Below, piece after piece: positions 1 to 8,795 of a DNA stretch of 64,000 bases. Origin of the DNA: CAVOAK01 sp963664465. GTDB taxonomy: Bacteria > Pseudomonadota > Alphaproteobacteria > UBA8366 > CAVOAK01. The translations under genes and the position numbers were made by a program. The stretch is from the NCBI GenBank assembly GCA_963664465.2, contig CAXXSU010000015.1, positions 434,001-498,000 on the forward strand, given 5' to 3'. How positions within the stretch are numbered: the first letter of the stretch is position 1; each line of letters opens with the position of its first letter. The notes beneath the pieces were generated by a model. It saw nothing but the letters and a program-made list of their open reading frames with translations, did no database searches and had not been told where the DNA came from.

Positions 1-680
1 ACCGCAATGGCCCTGATCCGATTGCGCAGCACCAACCAGAGCCCGACGCCGACGACGATCAGCAATGCCCACATATACCAGGGCAGCATTTCCGCCTTGT
101 CCCCCATCATTACCATCAGCAAGGTCAACGGTAGAATTCCAAGACCCGTCGTCCAGCCAAACGTCCACCATGAAATACGAGTCAGACCGGCCATGTAGTT
201 GATCAAATTAAACGCTATGACAGGCAAGAACCGGCTCAGGAACACGACCTGCCATCCCTGCTCACCGGTCCACTGATCGACGACGTGCCAATTGCGGCGC
301 GAGACCATCATGGCCACAAACGGACGGCCAAGCGCGCGCGCCAGAGCGAAGGCGAGAAACGCGCCCAACATGGCGCCCGACCAGGTAATCACCGTGCCCC
401 AGACGGTGCCGTAGACCATGCCGTTAGCAATGGCGATAAATTCAGCTGGAAACGGTATAAACGAATGTATGACCATCAGCGCAATTGATCCGATGACGCC
501 CCAAGGTCCCCACCCGCGAATCTGATGCTCGATCGAATTTGCGGAGAAGCTGACGGTCCAATCTGCGCCGAATAACAGGACGTAAACCACCGCCGCCAGC
601 ACAGTGGCAAGTGCGGCGAGTAGGATGAACCTCGGCTTCCAAACCGTTGGAGAAGGGCCGGCCGGTTTTATGTCCCCCAT
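1..680 (-). CDS. TVP38/TMEM64 (VTT-domain) membrane protein, 3' end cut by window edge
   Basis: An open frame runs leftward from ATG at 680-678 through the window edge, giving at least 226 codons. The start MGDIKPAGPS is followed by a hydrophobic helix, then the VTT/SNARE-associated region: IPFPAEFIAIANGMVYG near residues 75-90 and FLSRFLPVIAFNLINYMAGL near 147-166. A further hydrophobic helix follows before the edge. The family comprises inner-membrane proteins of the DedA/TVP38 type, linked to lipid scrambling or membrane homeostasis in characterised relatives; the substrate here is unknown. It is divergently oriented to the racemase-like gene. The C-terminus lies outside the window. Confidence 0.85.
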   Translation of the reverse strand, partial: MGDIKPAGPSPTVWKPRFILLAALATVLAAVVYVLLFGADWTVSFSANSIEHQIRGWGPWGVIGSIALMVIHSFIPFPAEFIAIANGMVYGTVWGTVITWSGAMLGAFLAFALARALGRPFVAMMVSRRNWHVVDQWTGEQGWQVVFLSRFLPVIAFNLINYMAGLTRISWWTFGWTTGLGILPLTLLMVMMGDKAEMLPWYMWALLIVVGVGLWLVLRNRIRAIA

Positions 681-750
681 CTCACCAAACAAAATCGCTC
701 ATTTCAGTCGGCTGACAAGGCACAATATCGTGAATTCGTAGTGAAAAACC

Positions 751-780
751 GCTCGATTCCACTCGATTCCACTCGATTCC
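751..780. repeat. 10-bp tandem repeat, three copies
   Basis: The unit [AG]CTCGATTCC occurs three times head to tail at 751-760, 761-770 and 771-780, in the gap between two divergent genes. No palindrome or coding role is evident. It is one of several unrelated short tandem repeats in gene gaps of this window. Confidence 0.85.
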
Positions 781-852
781 AATGGCTCTGCCTTGGGCCG
801 CTCCTATAATGCGCGCCCGTCCAACCACAAACATCATGAAAGCGACAGCGAA

Positions 853-1602
853 ATGAAGGTCGTCGGCGGAAAGCCATTCTATGGAGATGCGATTGGTATC
901 CTTATGCTGGACAACAGAAAGTATCCGAAGATTCCCGGGGATGTCGGAAACGCAAGCAGCTACGACTTTCCGGTCCGGATCAGGGTGGTGCCGGACCTCA
1001 ACAACAACCCTTTTCCGCCGATCCGCGAGGAGAATGGGGAGCTCACGCGGGACGTCCGCATTACCGTTGAATCCGTTAAAGAGATGGAAGCCGAGGGGGT
1101 GCGCGCCATCGCCCTGTGTTGCGGCTTCTTTTCGTTGATTCAGGACGTCGTGGCCGAAGCGGTCGACATCCCGGTGTTTTCTTCGCCACTAATGATGATC
1201 CCTTCGATCCTATCGATGCTGGGCAGGGACCAGAGTCTATGCGTGCTGACTGCGTCCAAGAAATTCTTGTCGCCGGAGTTCTTCGAGGCGGTTGGGGTCA
1301 CCACAGATATGCCGGTTCTCGTTACCGGTATGGACGACTCAAAGGAGTACAATGCTGTGCATTTGGGAGGCACGTCTATCGAGAAGGATGTCGACCAACT
1401 GCGAATCGACGTGGTGGCCGCTGTGCAGAAGACGATCAAGGCCGATGCGTCGGTCGGTGCGGTGCTCATAGAATGCACGAACCTGCCACCGTTTGCCGCC
1501 GATATCCAGCAAGCGACGGGACTTCCCGTATTCGATCAGGTCGCCTACATCGACATGCTCTACCGCGCAGTGGTGCCCAAGCGCTATCAGGGTTTTCTCT
1601 AG
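853..1602 (+). CDS. Asp/Glu racemase-family protein
   Basis: A 249-residue protein from ATG 853; an upstream in-frame ATG at 793 would add 20 residues lacking family character. Two cysteines in typical Asp/Glu/hydantoin racemase contexts are visible: ALCCGFFSL near residue 90 and IECTNLPP near residue 208. The N-terminal segment with a GILML strand and the length fit the two-domain fold. Family members racemise or isomerise aspartate, glutamate, hydantoins or maleate by two-cysteine acid-base chemistry. The substrate is not determinable; neighbouring RidA, PLP dehydratase and amidases suggest amino-acid or amide metabolism. Confidence 0.8.
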   Translation: MKVVGGKPFYGDAIGILMLDNRKYPKIPGDVGNASSYDFPVRIRVVPDLNNNPFPPIREENGELTRDVRITVESVKEMEAEGVRAIALCCGFFSLIQDVVAEAVDIPVFSSPLMMIPSILSMLGRDQSLCVLTASKKFLSPEFFEAVGVTTDMPVLVTGMDDSKEYNAVHLGGTSIEKDVDQLRIDVVAAVQKTIKADASVGAVLIECTNLPPFAADIQQATGLPVFDQVAYIDMLYRAVVPKRYQGFL

Positions 1603-1775
1603 ACACTCCTGTTGCGCTGGACGGGACCGCAGCTGACCCAGGCCAAAAATATTCGGATCGCAATCGGATAGCTCTCCATTTCACAGTGATCGAACGCGTG
1701 GCACGAACCGCGATTTAATGTCTTGCATGCCGATATCAGCGATGCTTCGTCGCCGTTCAAAAGGAAGGACAGAAA

Positions 1776-2165
1776 ATGACAACTATCGAACTCGAAGTCT
1801 TCAACACCGGCAGGGTGCCAGACAGCTTGCCATTCTGCTCGGCGATCCGGGCCGGTGAAACGGTTTATGTCTCGGGCTGCCTCGGCCATCCAGTTGGCGA
1901 ACAAAGGGTCGTCGAAGGTGGTGTCGCCGCCGAGGCCCGTCAAGCGCTGCAGCACATGCGCGATTCGCTCGAAGCCGCTGGCAGTTCAGTCGACCGGGTC
2001 GCCAAATGTTTGGTGTTCCTGACCGACATGGCCGATTTTGAGGTTATGAACGAGGTCTACAGCGCCTTCTTTGGCAGCCACAGACCAGCCCGCTCAACGG
2101 TCGCCGTCGCCGAGCTCGCGCTTGACGCCAAGTTTGAGATCGAATGCGTCGCGTTGGTTGGATAA
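1776..2165 (+). CDS. RidA family (YjgF/YER057c/UK114) protein
   Basis: A 129-residue protein preceded by a purine-rich AAGGAAGGA site. It has the RidA fold pattern: an N-terminal strand, VYVSGCLG, a helix QALQHMRDSLEAAG, and the C-terminal RPARSTVAVAEL followed by FEIECVALV. The arginine of PARS and the glutamate of EIE match the substrate-carboxylate Arg and the Glu of active 2-iminoacid deaminases. RidA hydrolyses reactive enamine/imine products of PLP dehydratases, and the convergent downstream gene is such a dehydratase. Likely active as a trimer in the cytoplasm. Confidence 0.88.
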   Translation: MTTIELEVFNTGRVPDSLPFCSAIRAGETVYVSGCLGHPVGEQRVVEGGVAAEARQALQHMRDSLEAAGSSVDRVAKCLVFLTDMADFEVMNEVYSAFFGSHRPARSTVAVAELALDAKFEIECVALVG

Positions 2166-2188
2166 GCTATTTCGAAACGAATGATCGG

Positions 2189-3184
2189 CTATGAGGCAAT
2201 CGCACTCGCAAATATCGAACTATCGACATTTCCGCCGGAGCAAACGACCGCAACGGCGCGGCCTTCTAGCGGTATTTTCTGCTCGAGTGCCGCAGCCAGC
2301 GCAATACTACCACCCGGCTCGACCACTAGTTTGAACTCGGCAAACGCGACGTTCATTGCGTGCCGCACCGCGTCGTCGTCCACGGCAATGCCGCCGGCAA
2401 GAAGTTTCTGACACAATGCGAAAGTGAAACGACGGGTTCGCTGCGACAGTATGGCATCGCAGATCGACTGTGCGCCTGCGGGGATGTCAGTCGGCTCGCC
2501 TGCCGCCAATGAACGGGTCATGCAGTCGAAACCGGCCGGTTCAACAGCGTAGACTTCGGTCGCGGGACTTGTTGCTGCAAGGGCAAGCCCGATTCCCGAC
2601 GACAGCCCACCGCCGCCACACGGCACCAAGAGTGCATCGAGTTCCGCGCCGGCATCCTTGGCTTGCTCCACAATCTCCAGTCCGACCGTTCCGTGTCCGG
2701 CAATGATATATGGATCGTCAAACGAGGGAATCAGTGTTGCGCCGCGATCTTTGGCAGTTTGTTGAGTAAGCGTCTCAGCATCTTCGTGGCCGCGTTCGTA
2801 AAAGACTATCTCGGCGCCGTAGGCCTCCGTTCTCTCAACTTTGTTTCGAGGCGCGCTGGAGGGCATGATGATCGTCGCCGGCGCGCCCAGCATTTGCGCG
2901 ACGGCAGCGATTCCTTGCGCATGGTTTCCCGACGAGTCCGTGACCACGCCTGCTGCGAGCTCGTCGGACGAAAGGCGACTGAGCTTGTTGTAGGCACCGC
3001 GAAACTTAAACGAGCCGGTGCGCTGAAGCGGCTCAGCCTTGACGAGCAGGCGACCACCAATACGCGCGTTAACTTTTGGTGACTCCAAAAGAGGAGTTCG
3101 CGTCGCCTTGCCGCGAATCCTAATTGCAGCATCACGGACATCATCGATCGTCGGAAACCGTACAGCGGGATTTGAAGAAGGCAT
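2189..3184 (-). CDS. PLP-dependent threonine/serine dehydratase family enzyme
   Basis: A 331-residue fold-type II PLP enzyme. The PLP lysine lies in GSFKFRGAYNKL near residue 60 and the phosphate loop is PCGGGGLSSGIGLA near 188-200. VCSGGNVD near the C-terminus matches the cofactor-side serine/glycine loop. No C-terminal ACT regulatory domain is present, so it resembles catabolic dehydratases, serine racemase or EutB-type (hydroxyectoine utilisation) proteins rather than biosynthetic IlvA. It converges on the RidA gene, whose product would detoxify its imine intermediates. Substrate unresolved. Confidence 0.85.
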   Translation of the reverse strand: MPSSNPAVRFPTIDDVRDAAIRIRGKATRTPLLESPKVNARIGGRLLVKAEPLQRTGSFKFRGAYNKLSRLSSDELAAGVVTDSSGNHAQGIAAVAQMLGAPATIIMPSSAPRNKVERTEAYGAEIVFYERGHEDAETLTQQTAKDRGATLIPSFDDPYIIAGHGTVGLEIVEQAKDAGAELDALLVPCGGGGLSSGIGLALAATSPATEVYAVEPAGFDCMTRSLAAGEPTDIPAGAQSICDAILSQRTRRFTFALCQKLLAGGIAVDDDAVRHAMNVAFAEFKLVVEPGGSIALAAALEQKIPLEGRAVAVVCSGGNVDSSIFASAIAS

Positions 3185-3392
3185 CGACGACGTGGATCAA
3201 TTAGTTTCGGTCATGATGGAGCATAGCCGGTTCGTTTTACGTCGACCGTCGATCGCGCGCCAGTAACGGAGGTTGCGAACCATGGAGACGTCACCGGGTA
3301 GAAGTCGCGTTGGGTTTACAATATACGATCGGGGCTGCGACACGGGCGGTTACGCCTTCTTCGCCGCAGGTTCCCGAAACAGTACCGAGACC

Positions 3393-4247
3393 TTACTTCT
3401 GCGCCACCATTGGCTGCCAATCGAGCGTCCCGAACCAATAGTCATGCCGCTCTTTCAGCCAACCGCTCGAAGTGTAAAGCACGATCCAGCTATTGAGAAA
3501 GTTCAGAGCATCCGGGTCGCCCTTGCGCAGCGCAAAGCCAGCCGGATTTTTAGTAAGAAGATCGTCGCCAAACGGCTTGTACAGAACATCAGGATTACTA
3601 ACGACATAATTTGAAGGTTTGGGCTCCGCCGTTAGGAATGCATGGGCGCGGCCGTTCAGGACGTCCTGAAGCGCAGGCTGGTCGTCATCGAATTGACGAA
3701 TGATTGCCTTCGGCCACCTTTTCTTCGCCACGTTCACACCAACAGCATTGCCGCGGCGCAGCGTGATTGTAACGTCGCTGCTGTTGAAGTCGTCATGCGA
3801 GAAGCCTGCCGTGAGCTTCTTATGTGCCGCCAGTGACAGCCCCGTCCAATCGTAAGGGTTCGAGAAGTTGACGGAGTTCATGTTCCACGACAACGTGATC
3901 CAAATTCCCGTCATGATCATGTCGAACTTGCCGGTCAGAAGCGCCGGAATTATGCCGTCGAACTGCGTTGGCACGAACTCGATTTCGACATCCATCTCCT
4001 CGGCAACCTGCTTCGCAACATCGATCTCAAATCCGATCAGTTCGCCTTTTGTGGACCGCATTACCCAGGGCACAAAAGCCGAGACGCCGGCTATCAGCTT
4101 GCCGCGTTTCTTTATCGTTTCAAGAACGCTGCTTGATACAAGATTTTGACGGTACTGATCCTGAGCTTTAGCTACGGATTGAAAGTTCACACCAATCAAT
4201 GCAACCAGCGCAACGAAACCTAAGACACCTGATAGATGCTTCAACAT
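3393..4247 (-). CDS. Polar amino-acid ABC transporter substrate-binding protein (family 3)
   Basis: A 284-residue periplasmic protein. The start MLKHLSGVLGFVALVALIG is a signal peptide ending around VAKAQD. The SBP_bac_3 signature appears as KLIAGVSAFVPW, GELIGFEIDVAKQVAEEM and FVPTQFDGIIPALLTGKFDMI. I chose ATG 4247; an in-frame TTG at 4253 would add two residues. It has no permease or ATPase beside it; matching polar amino-acid ABC permeases and ATPase lie at 48.9-53.4 kb, so it may serve them or be an orphan. A 12-base C run lies immediately upstream. Confidence 0.88.
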   Translation of the reverse strand: MLKHLSGVLGFVALVALIGVNFQSVAKAQDQYRQNLVSSSVLETIKKRGKLIAGVSAFVPWVMRSTKGELIGFEIDVAKQVAEEMDVEIEFVPTQFDGIIPALLTGKFDMIMTGIWITLSWNMNSVNFSNPYDWTGLSLAAHKKLTAGFSHDDFNSSDVTITLRRGNAVGVNVAKKRWPKAIIRQFDDDQPALQDVLNGRAHAFLTAEPKPSNYVVSNPDVLYKPFGDDLLTKNPAGFALRKGDPDALNFLNSWIVLYTSSGWLKERHDYWFGTLDWQPMVAQK

Positions 4248-4253
4248 GTCCAA

Positions 4254-4265
4254 CCCCCCCCCCCC
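4254..4265. repeat. 12-nt poly-C homopolymer at the 5' side of the binding-protein gene
   Basis: Twelve consecutive C (G on the coding strand) occupy the place where the ribosome-binding site of the minus-strand binding protein should be, about 6 nt before its ATG. A G-run could act as a degenerate Shine-Dalgarno. Homopolymers of this length are also prone to length variation and to sequencing error. Confidence 0.8.
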
Positions 4266-4369
4266 TGTTCCTTGCAGATGTTTTCATCCAGTGATCTTCA
4301 CGATCTTTTAGAGTGTTAGTATGGCGCATTGGTCGCACGAACCGCAACAAGACAAATACGGGACACCTG

Positions 4370-5779
4370 ATGACGGATGACGAGATCGTCGAATTGAGTC
4401 TTGTTGAAGTCGCTTCGGCGATTGCACAAGCCAAGCTTTCATCCACAACCGTGACGCAGGCCTGTCTGGCAAGGATCGAGCGGCTTGATAGCAAGATCCG
4501 AGCGATCGTTTCGATAGACCCGGCAGCCGCGCTGCGGGACGCATCACGGGCAGACGACGATCTCGCCGCCGGGCAATGTCGGGGACCACTGCATGGTGTC
4601 CCACTCGCGCACAAGGATTTGTTCTATCGCAAGTCTCGCACCTGTACCTGCGGCTCGCGCATCCGTGCCGATTTCATACCCGACCATACGGCGACCGTCC
4701 TGCAAAACCTCGACGACGCAGGCGCACTCGATATCGCGAGCCTCGCCTTGGCAGAGTTCGGAATTGGCAGCACCTTGCCGGTTTCGCCTCACAACCCCTG
4801 GAACTTGACGCATTTTCCGGGGGAATCGTCCAGCGGACCTGCAACAGCGGTCGCGGGACGCTTTGTCTACGGGGCATTGGGTTCCGATACCGGCGGATCG
4901 ATCCGTATCCCGGCCAGCTGCTGCGGCCTGGTCGGGATGAAACCGACCTATGGACGTGCAAGCCGGCACGGCGCCATGCCGCTTTCGTTCTCTACCGATC
5001 ACGTGGGACCTTTGGCGCGGACGGTGAGCGACTGTGCGCTATTGACCAGCAGCATATCGGGATACGACCCGAAGGATCCGGCGTCCAGCCGACATCCGGT
5101 CCCTGACTATTTGGCAAACATCGAAGGCAGCATTACAGGGCTGCGCCTGGCAGTGCCCAGCAATTACTTCTATGACCCGGTCGATCCGGAAATCCGCAAC
5201 ATTCTCAACGACTCCCTTGATGTCTATCGGAGCCTGGGAGCGGAGATCGTAGAGGTCGTCATTCCGCGTTCCCTTGAACTTGTTGCCGGGATATTCGCGA
5301 TCATCGTTCAGGTTGAGGGCGCGACATTGCACAGACGCTGGCTCACCGAGTGCCCGGACGATTATGGCCCCCATACATTCTCGATGTTGGCTCCAGGATT
5401 GAACTTTCCGGCGACAACCTACATCGACGCCCTAAATCTCCGAGCAAATGCGTTGCTTGAGTTCAATGCCGCTGTATTTGAAAAGGCAGACCTTCTGCAC
5501 GCGCCCGCCGTACCGATACCTGTTCCGACAATCGCCAACAGCGAATTTGAGGACGACGACGATTTCAAAGCGTTCTGGGGCGTACTCAGTCACTGCACGC
5601 GACCGTTCAATGCGCTCGGATTGCCAGCTCTGAGCATTCCGGGAGGTTTCGACAGCAACAAGCTGCCGGTCGGATTTCAGCTGGTTGGCCGGGCATTCGA
5701 CGAAGATCTGCTGTTTCGCGCCGGGCGCGCCTATGAACGCAAAACCTCCTGGACCCGCATGGCGCCGCTTCTGAGTTGA
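4370..5779 (+). CDS. Amidase signature family hydrolase
   Basis: A 469-residue enzyme from ATG 4370; an earlier in-frame ATG at 4313 adds 19 unlikely residues. The amidase-signature triad is visible: Lys in GVPLAHKDLF near residue 80, the cis-Ser in GESSSGPATAV near 155, and the nucleophile in GSDTGGSIRIPAS near 175. The family hydrolyses amides or acts in GatA-type transamidation; no gatB or gatC is adjacent, so a catabolic amidase is more likely. A second amidase lies at 10020. Divergently arranged with the amino-acid binding protein gene, which may reflect shared regulation. Confidence 0.87.
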   Translation: MTDDEIVELSLVEVASAIAQAKLSSTTVTQACLARIERLDSKIRAIVSIDPAAALRDASRADDDLAAGQCRGPLHGVPLAHKDLFYRKSRTCTCGSRIRADFIPDHTATVLQNLDDAGALDIASLALAEFGIGSTLPVSPHNPWNLTHFPGESSSGPATAVAGRFVYGALGSDTGGSIRIPASCCGLVGMKPTYGRASRHGAMPLSFSTDHVGPLARTVSDCALLTSSISGYDPKDPASSRHPVPDYLANIEGSITGLRLAVPSNYFYDPVDPEIRNILNDSLDVYRSLGAEIVEVVIPRSLELVAGIFAIIVQVEGATLHRRWLTECPDDYGPHTFSMLAPGLNFPATTYIDALNLRANALLEFNAAVFEKADLLHAPAVPIPVPTIANSEFEDDDDFKAFWGVLSHCTRPFNALGLPALSIPGGFDSNKLPVGFQLVGRAFDEDLLFRAGRAYERKTSWTRMAPLLS

Positions 5780-6027
5780 TCACCTGTCGGCGGAATCCAC
5801 TTCAGCAGTTGAAAGCCTCGGAGCTGGGCAATCCAGGTCACACCGCTTGCTAGACGCGACAAAAGCACGACAGATTCGTCCACTTCGGGTGCTTAGCGGA
5901 CGTTTCCTCTCCCTACGATGATGGTCTGCTCATAGCCAGTTCGGGCAACCAGAGATTGTGTCGGTGGCGGCAGTCCGGCTAAGCTTTCTCGCCAGTCCTA
6001 GTATCTGTAGCGAGGGAGCAACCAGCA

Positions 6028-6519
6028 ATGACAGGCGACGAAGAACGTGCCATCGAGTGGGACTGCCAGAAGATTCTGCGCCAATACTACCACTACGTTG
6101 ACCATCACGAGTTTGAGAAGGCCGTCGAACTGTTTACCGAAGACGTGACTTGGAAGGTGATGGGGCTTGATTTAAAGGGTCGTGACGAGGTCCTGGAGGC
6201 CCTATACGGCGGTCTCGGCAACGACACAATTCGTCATGTTTTGAGTAACACAATCGTCGACGTAATCGACGAGGACAATGCGGAATTGAGGACATACACG
6301 ACGGCCTATTACTCGCGCGAAGGGCGAAGAGAGGATTTGGATGGTCCGCTCCAATTTGAAGGGCCACACAGGATGGGCGATGCGTTTGCGAAGATGAGGC
6401 GGGTCGGTGACGAATGGCAGATTGCTGCACGCGAAGGGCTTCAAATTATCTTCAGGCGTCCGAATGAACCTATCAACTTGGAAGATTGGGGCAAAAAAGA
6501 GGGCAAGATCGCGTCCTAA
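6028..6519 (+). CDS. NTF2-like/SnoaL-family protein
   Basis: A 163-residue protein with a GAGGGAG ribosome-binding site. The N-terminal helix QYYHYVDHHEFEKAVELF followed by TEDVTWKVMGLDLKGRDEV and RHVLSNTIVDVID is characteristic of the cone-shaped NTF2/SnoaL fold, also used by Rieske oxygenase beta subunits and scytalone dehydratase-like enzymes. The His residues in YYHYVDHH and IRHVLSN could form an active site. It stands alone on the plus strand, so a beta-subunit role for one of the window's Rieske proteins is only speculation. Confidence 0.72.
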   Translation: MTGDEERAIEWDCQKILRQYYHYVDHHEFEKAVELFTEDVTWKVMGLDLKGRDEVLEALYGGLGNDTIRHVLSNTIVDVIDEDNAELRTYTTAYYSREGRREDLDGPLQFEGPHRMGDAFAKMRRVGDEWQIAAREGLQIIFRRPNEPINLEDWGKKEGKIAS

Positions 6520-6706
6520 TTCCGCTTTGGGTCAGAAGCAGTCTTAAATTAGCCTCACGACAATCGACCGCTCATAGCCGGAAACGGACATGATGCCCGG
6601 TGTGAACTTCTTATCTAGCGAGTGCCGGCCATGCTGACGCGCGTCACCTCAGCGCCGAACACGCCTGCAAGTGGCGGGGCTCATAATTCGTTGCAGTGCT
6701 CTGCTC

Positions 6707-7564
6707 TCAGTATGGCACGCCGCCTTCAATGGTCGTGCGGTAGCACAGGCGGCGACCCACCTCGTCGGGAAATACGGTCGCGCGATGCATGGTGCAGCGA
6801 TTGTCCCAAAGGATTGCATTGCCCGGCTGCCATTGGTGCGCATAGGTAAATTGGGGTTGCGTTGCAAACGAGCGCAACTCCTCCAGGAAGTCGATCCCCT
6901 CATTTTCCTTCATACCGTCGACGCGACACGCCGGCGTCCCACGCAGGCCGACGAATAGGGCGCTACGTCCGGTCTCAGGGTGAACACGTACCATCGGGTG
7001 GTTAACGTCGGGTAGCTCGCGCTTCTGCTTTTCGGTCAACGGTGGGCGTTCGGGACTGAGGATTTGCAACGTCTTGATTTGACTGTAGGCGCACTTGCGA
7101 TCCACCAACGCGGTCTTCTTGTCTTCCGGCAAGGCCTCATACGCTTTCGTCATATTGGCGAACCACGTTTCGCCACCCTTTTCAGGCGCTTCCTTCGCGT
7201 AGAAGAACGAACCTCCAGCCGGCTCCTTCAAAAAGAAGAAATCGCTATGCCAGCCCTCGCCAACTTGTGCCGGCGGACTGCCAATATACTCGCCGTCGAC
7301 TTTGATATTGGAAAACACCAGCACGTCGGGGTGGTCGGGCCATCGGATGCGCGAGGTGGGGCTGCTTGTGAGGACGCCAAACCGTTGCGTGAACGCCCTT
7401 TGCTGCTCCATCGTCATCTCTTGGTTGCGGAAGAGCAGAATATTGTGCTGCAGCCAACCCGCGCGGATCTCGGATATTGTCTGCTCGGATAGATCGTCCG
7501 CTACATCGACGCCAACGACCTCCGCCCCTAATGCATCGCTAAGCGGTCTGAATTCGATTTTCAT
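6707..7564 (-). CDS. TauD/TfdA family Fe(II)/2-oxoglutarate dioxygenase (first of tandem pair)
   Basis: A 285-residue protein from ATG 7564 (MKIEFRPLSDALGAEV); an upstream in-frame extension has no family similarity. The Fe(II) facial triad is visible as His and Asp in GWHSDFFFL and the distal His in DNRCTMHRATV, followed by the Arg in GRRLCYRTTIEG that binds 2-oxoglutarate. The family hydroxylates substrates such as taurine, alkylsulfates and 2,4-D; substrate unknown here. It is a close paralogue of the next gene, and the flanks are also similar. Confidence 0.9.
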   Translation of the reverse strand: MKIEFRPLSDALGAEVVGVDVADDLSEQTISEIRAGWLQHNILLFRNQEMTMEQQRAFTQRFGVLTSSPTSRIRWPDHPDVLVFSNIKVDGEYIGSPPAQVGEGWHSDFFFLKEPAGGSFFYAKEAPEKGGETWFANMTKAYEALPEDKKTALVDRKCAYSQIKTLQILSPERPPLTEKQKRELPDVNHPMVRVHPETGRSALFVGLRGTPACRVDGMKENEGIDFLEELRSFATQPQFTYAHQWQPGNAILWDNRCTMHRATVFPDEVGRRLCYRTTIEGGVPY

Positions 7565-7931
7565 GATTGGCAACCTCCATGCAGTTAACAGCGTAACCCG
7601 GGGTTCCCCAACTAAGTTCCATTCAACAGGTTTAATCGTGCCCCAAAACTCTCCGGTAGGCAATATGCCCTTGACGTCACTGGAGTGGTTCGGCTGCGAA
7701 GCTCCGGATGACCACGTTTGGGTCGCCAGCAGACACTAAAATGCTGCGTTGAAAATACCACGTTTCTGGGCTCCGCCATTAGCCCGGAGCGGACATAACG
7801 CCCTGTACACGCTGTACACCCTGTGTGATTTCCTCAAATCTGCCGAGAAATAGCTCTGTTGAAGCCCCTCACTTCAGCACCGAACATGGCGCTCAAAACC
7901 AAGGCCTAATACTCGTTGCAGGTAACTCTTC
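7565..7931. other. Intergenic gap between tandem TauD genes
   Basis: No convincing gene. The part near 7580-7800 resembles the region upstream of the second TauD gene: both contain GGCAATATG and CTAAAATGCTGCGTTG, followed by an AGCGGACAT element. A short imperfect repeat around TGTACACGCTGTACACC lies at about 7802-7818. The gap near 7885-7930 resembles the downstream flank of the first TauD gene, as expected for a tandem duplication. Confidence 0.6.
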
Positions 7932-8795
7932 TCAGTAAGGCAAGCCGCCTTCGAGCGTCACGCGATAACACAGCCGGCGGCCGTTTGCGTCCGGAAAGTT
8001 CGACCCGCGGTGCATCGTGCAGCGGTTGTCCCAGAGGATCGAATCACCCGGTAGCCATTGATGCGTGTAGGTGAACTGAGGCTGCGTTGCGAACGCCTTG
8101 AGGTCATCCAGAAACTCGACTCCTTCTTCGCTCGACATCCCAGTGACCGAAGACTCGCGCGTATCGAGAACGCCGACGAACAACACCTTTTGCCCGGTCT
8201 CGGGGTGCGTGCGCACGAAGGGGTGGCTGACGTCCGGAAGATTTCGCTCTTGGTCCTCCGTCATGGGCTTGTAATCGTGGGCATGGAGTTTGTGCGTTTT
8301 GATAAAGCTATACGTCCACCTGAGGCCCTCCAGCTTGCTTTTCATATCCTCCGGCAAGGCGTCATATGCCTTGGCCAAGTTGGCGTACCAGGTGTCGTCG
8401 CCGCCCTTTTCCGGCACTTCCTTGGCGTAGAAGAACGAACCCCCGGCAGGCTCTGTTTGGGAGGAGAAGTCACTGTGCCAGGCGTCGCCGAAACTACGGT
8501 CCGGTCGCCCGCCAATATCTTTGCCGTCGACCTTGATGTTGGAGAACACCAGCACTCCCGGATGTTCCGGGATCCGTGGACGGGCTCGTGAACTTATCTT
8601 GAGTTTGCCGAATCGCTGCGCGAATGCCGACTGCCGCTCCACCGTCAGATCCTGACCGCGGAACAGAAGTATCTTGTAGTGCAACCAGCCCTCACGGATG
8701 TCGGCAATCGTCTCGTCGGAATGGTCGTCGGCGACGCTGATGCCGATGACTTCGGCTCCGAGCGCATCGCTAAGCGGCCTAAATTCGATCCCCAT
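7932..8795 (-). CDS. TauD/TfdA family Fe(II)/2-oxoglutarate dioxygenase (second of tandem pair)
   Basis: A 287-residue protein from ATG 8795 (MGIEFRPLSDALGAEV). Iron ligands are His and Asp in AWHSDFSSQ and the His in DNRCTMHRGSN, with the Arg of GRRLCYRVTLEG near the C-terminus. It aligns with the 6707-7564 product over its whole length, including the nearly identical first 15 residues and PAGGSFFYAKE, but differs in the loop after the iron motif (SSQTEPAGG against FLKEPAGG), so the two may differ in substrate. Confidence 0.9.
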   Translation of the reverse strand: MGIEFRPLSDALGAEVIGISVADDHSDETIADIREGWLHYKILLFRGQDLTVERQSAFAQRFGKLKISSRARPRIPEHPGVLVFSNIKVDGKDIGGRPDRSFGDAWHSDFSSQTEPAGGSFFYAKEVPEKGGDDTWYANLAKAYDALPEDMKSKLEGLRWTYSFIKTHKLHAHDYKPMTEDQERNLPDVSHPFVRTHPETGQKVLFVGVLDTRESSVTGMSSEEGVEFLDDLKAFATQPQFTYTHQWLPGDSILWDNRCTMHRGSNFPDANGRRLCYRVTLEGGLPY

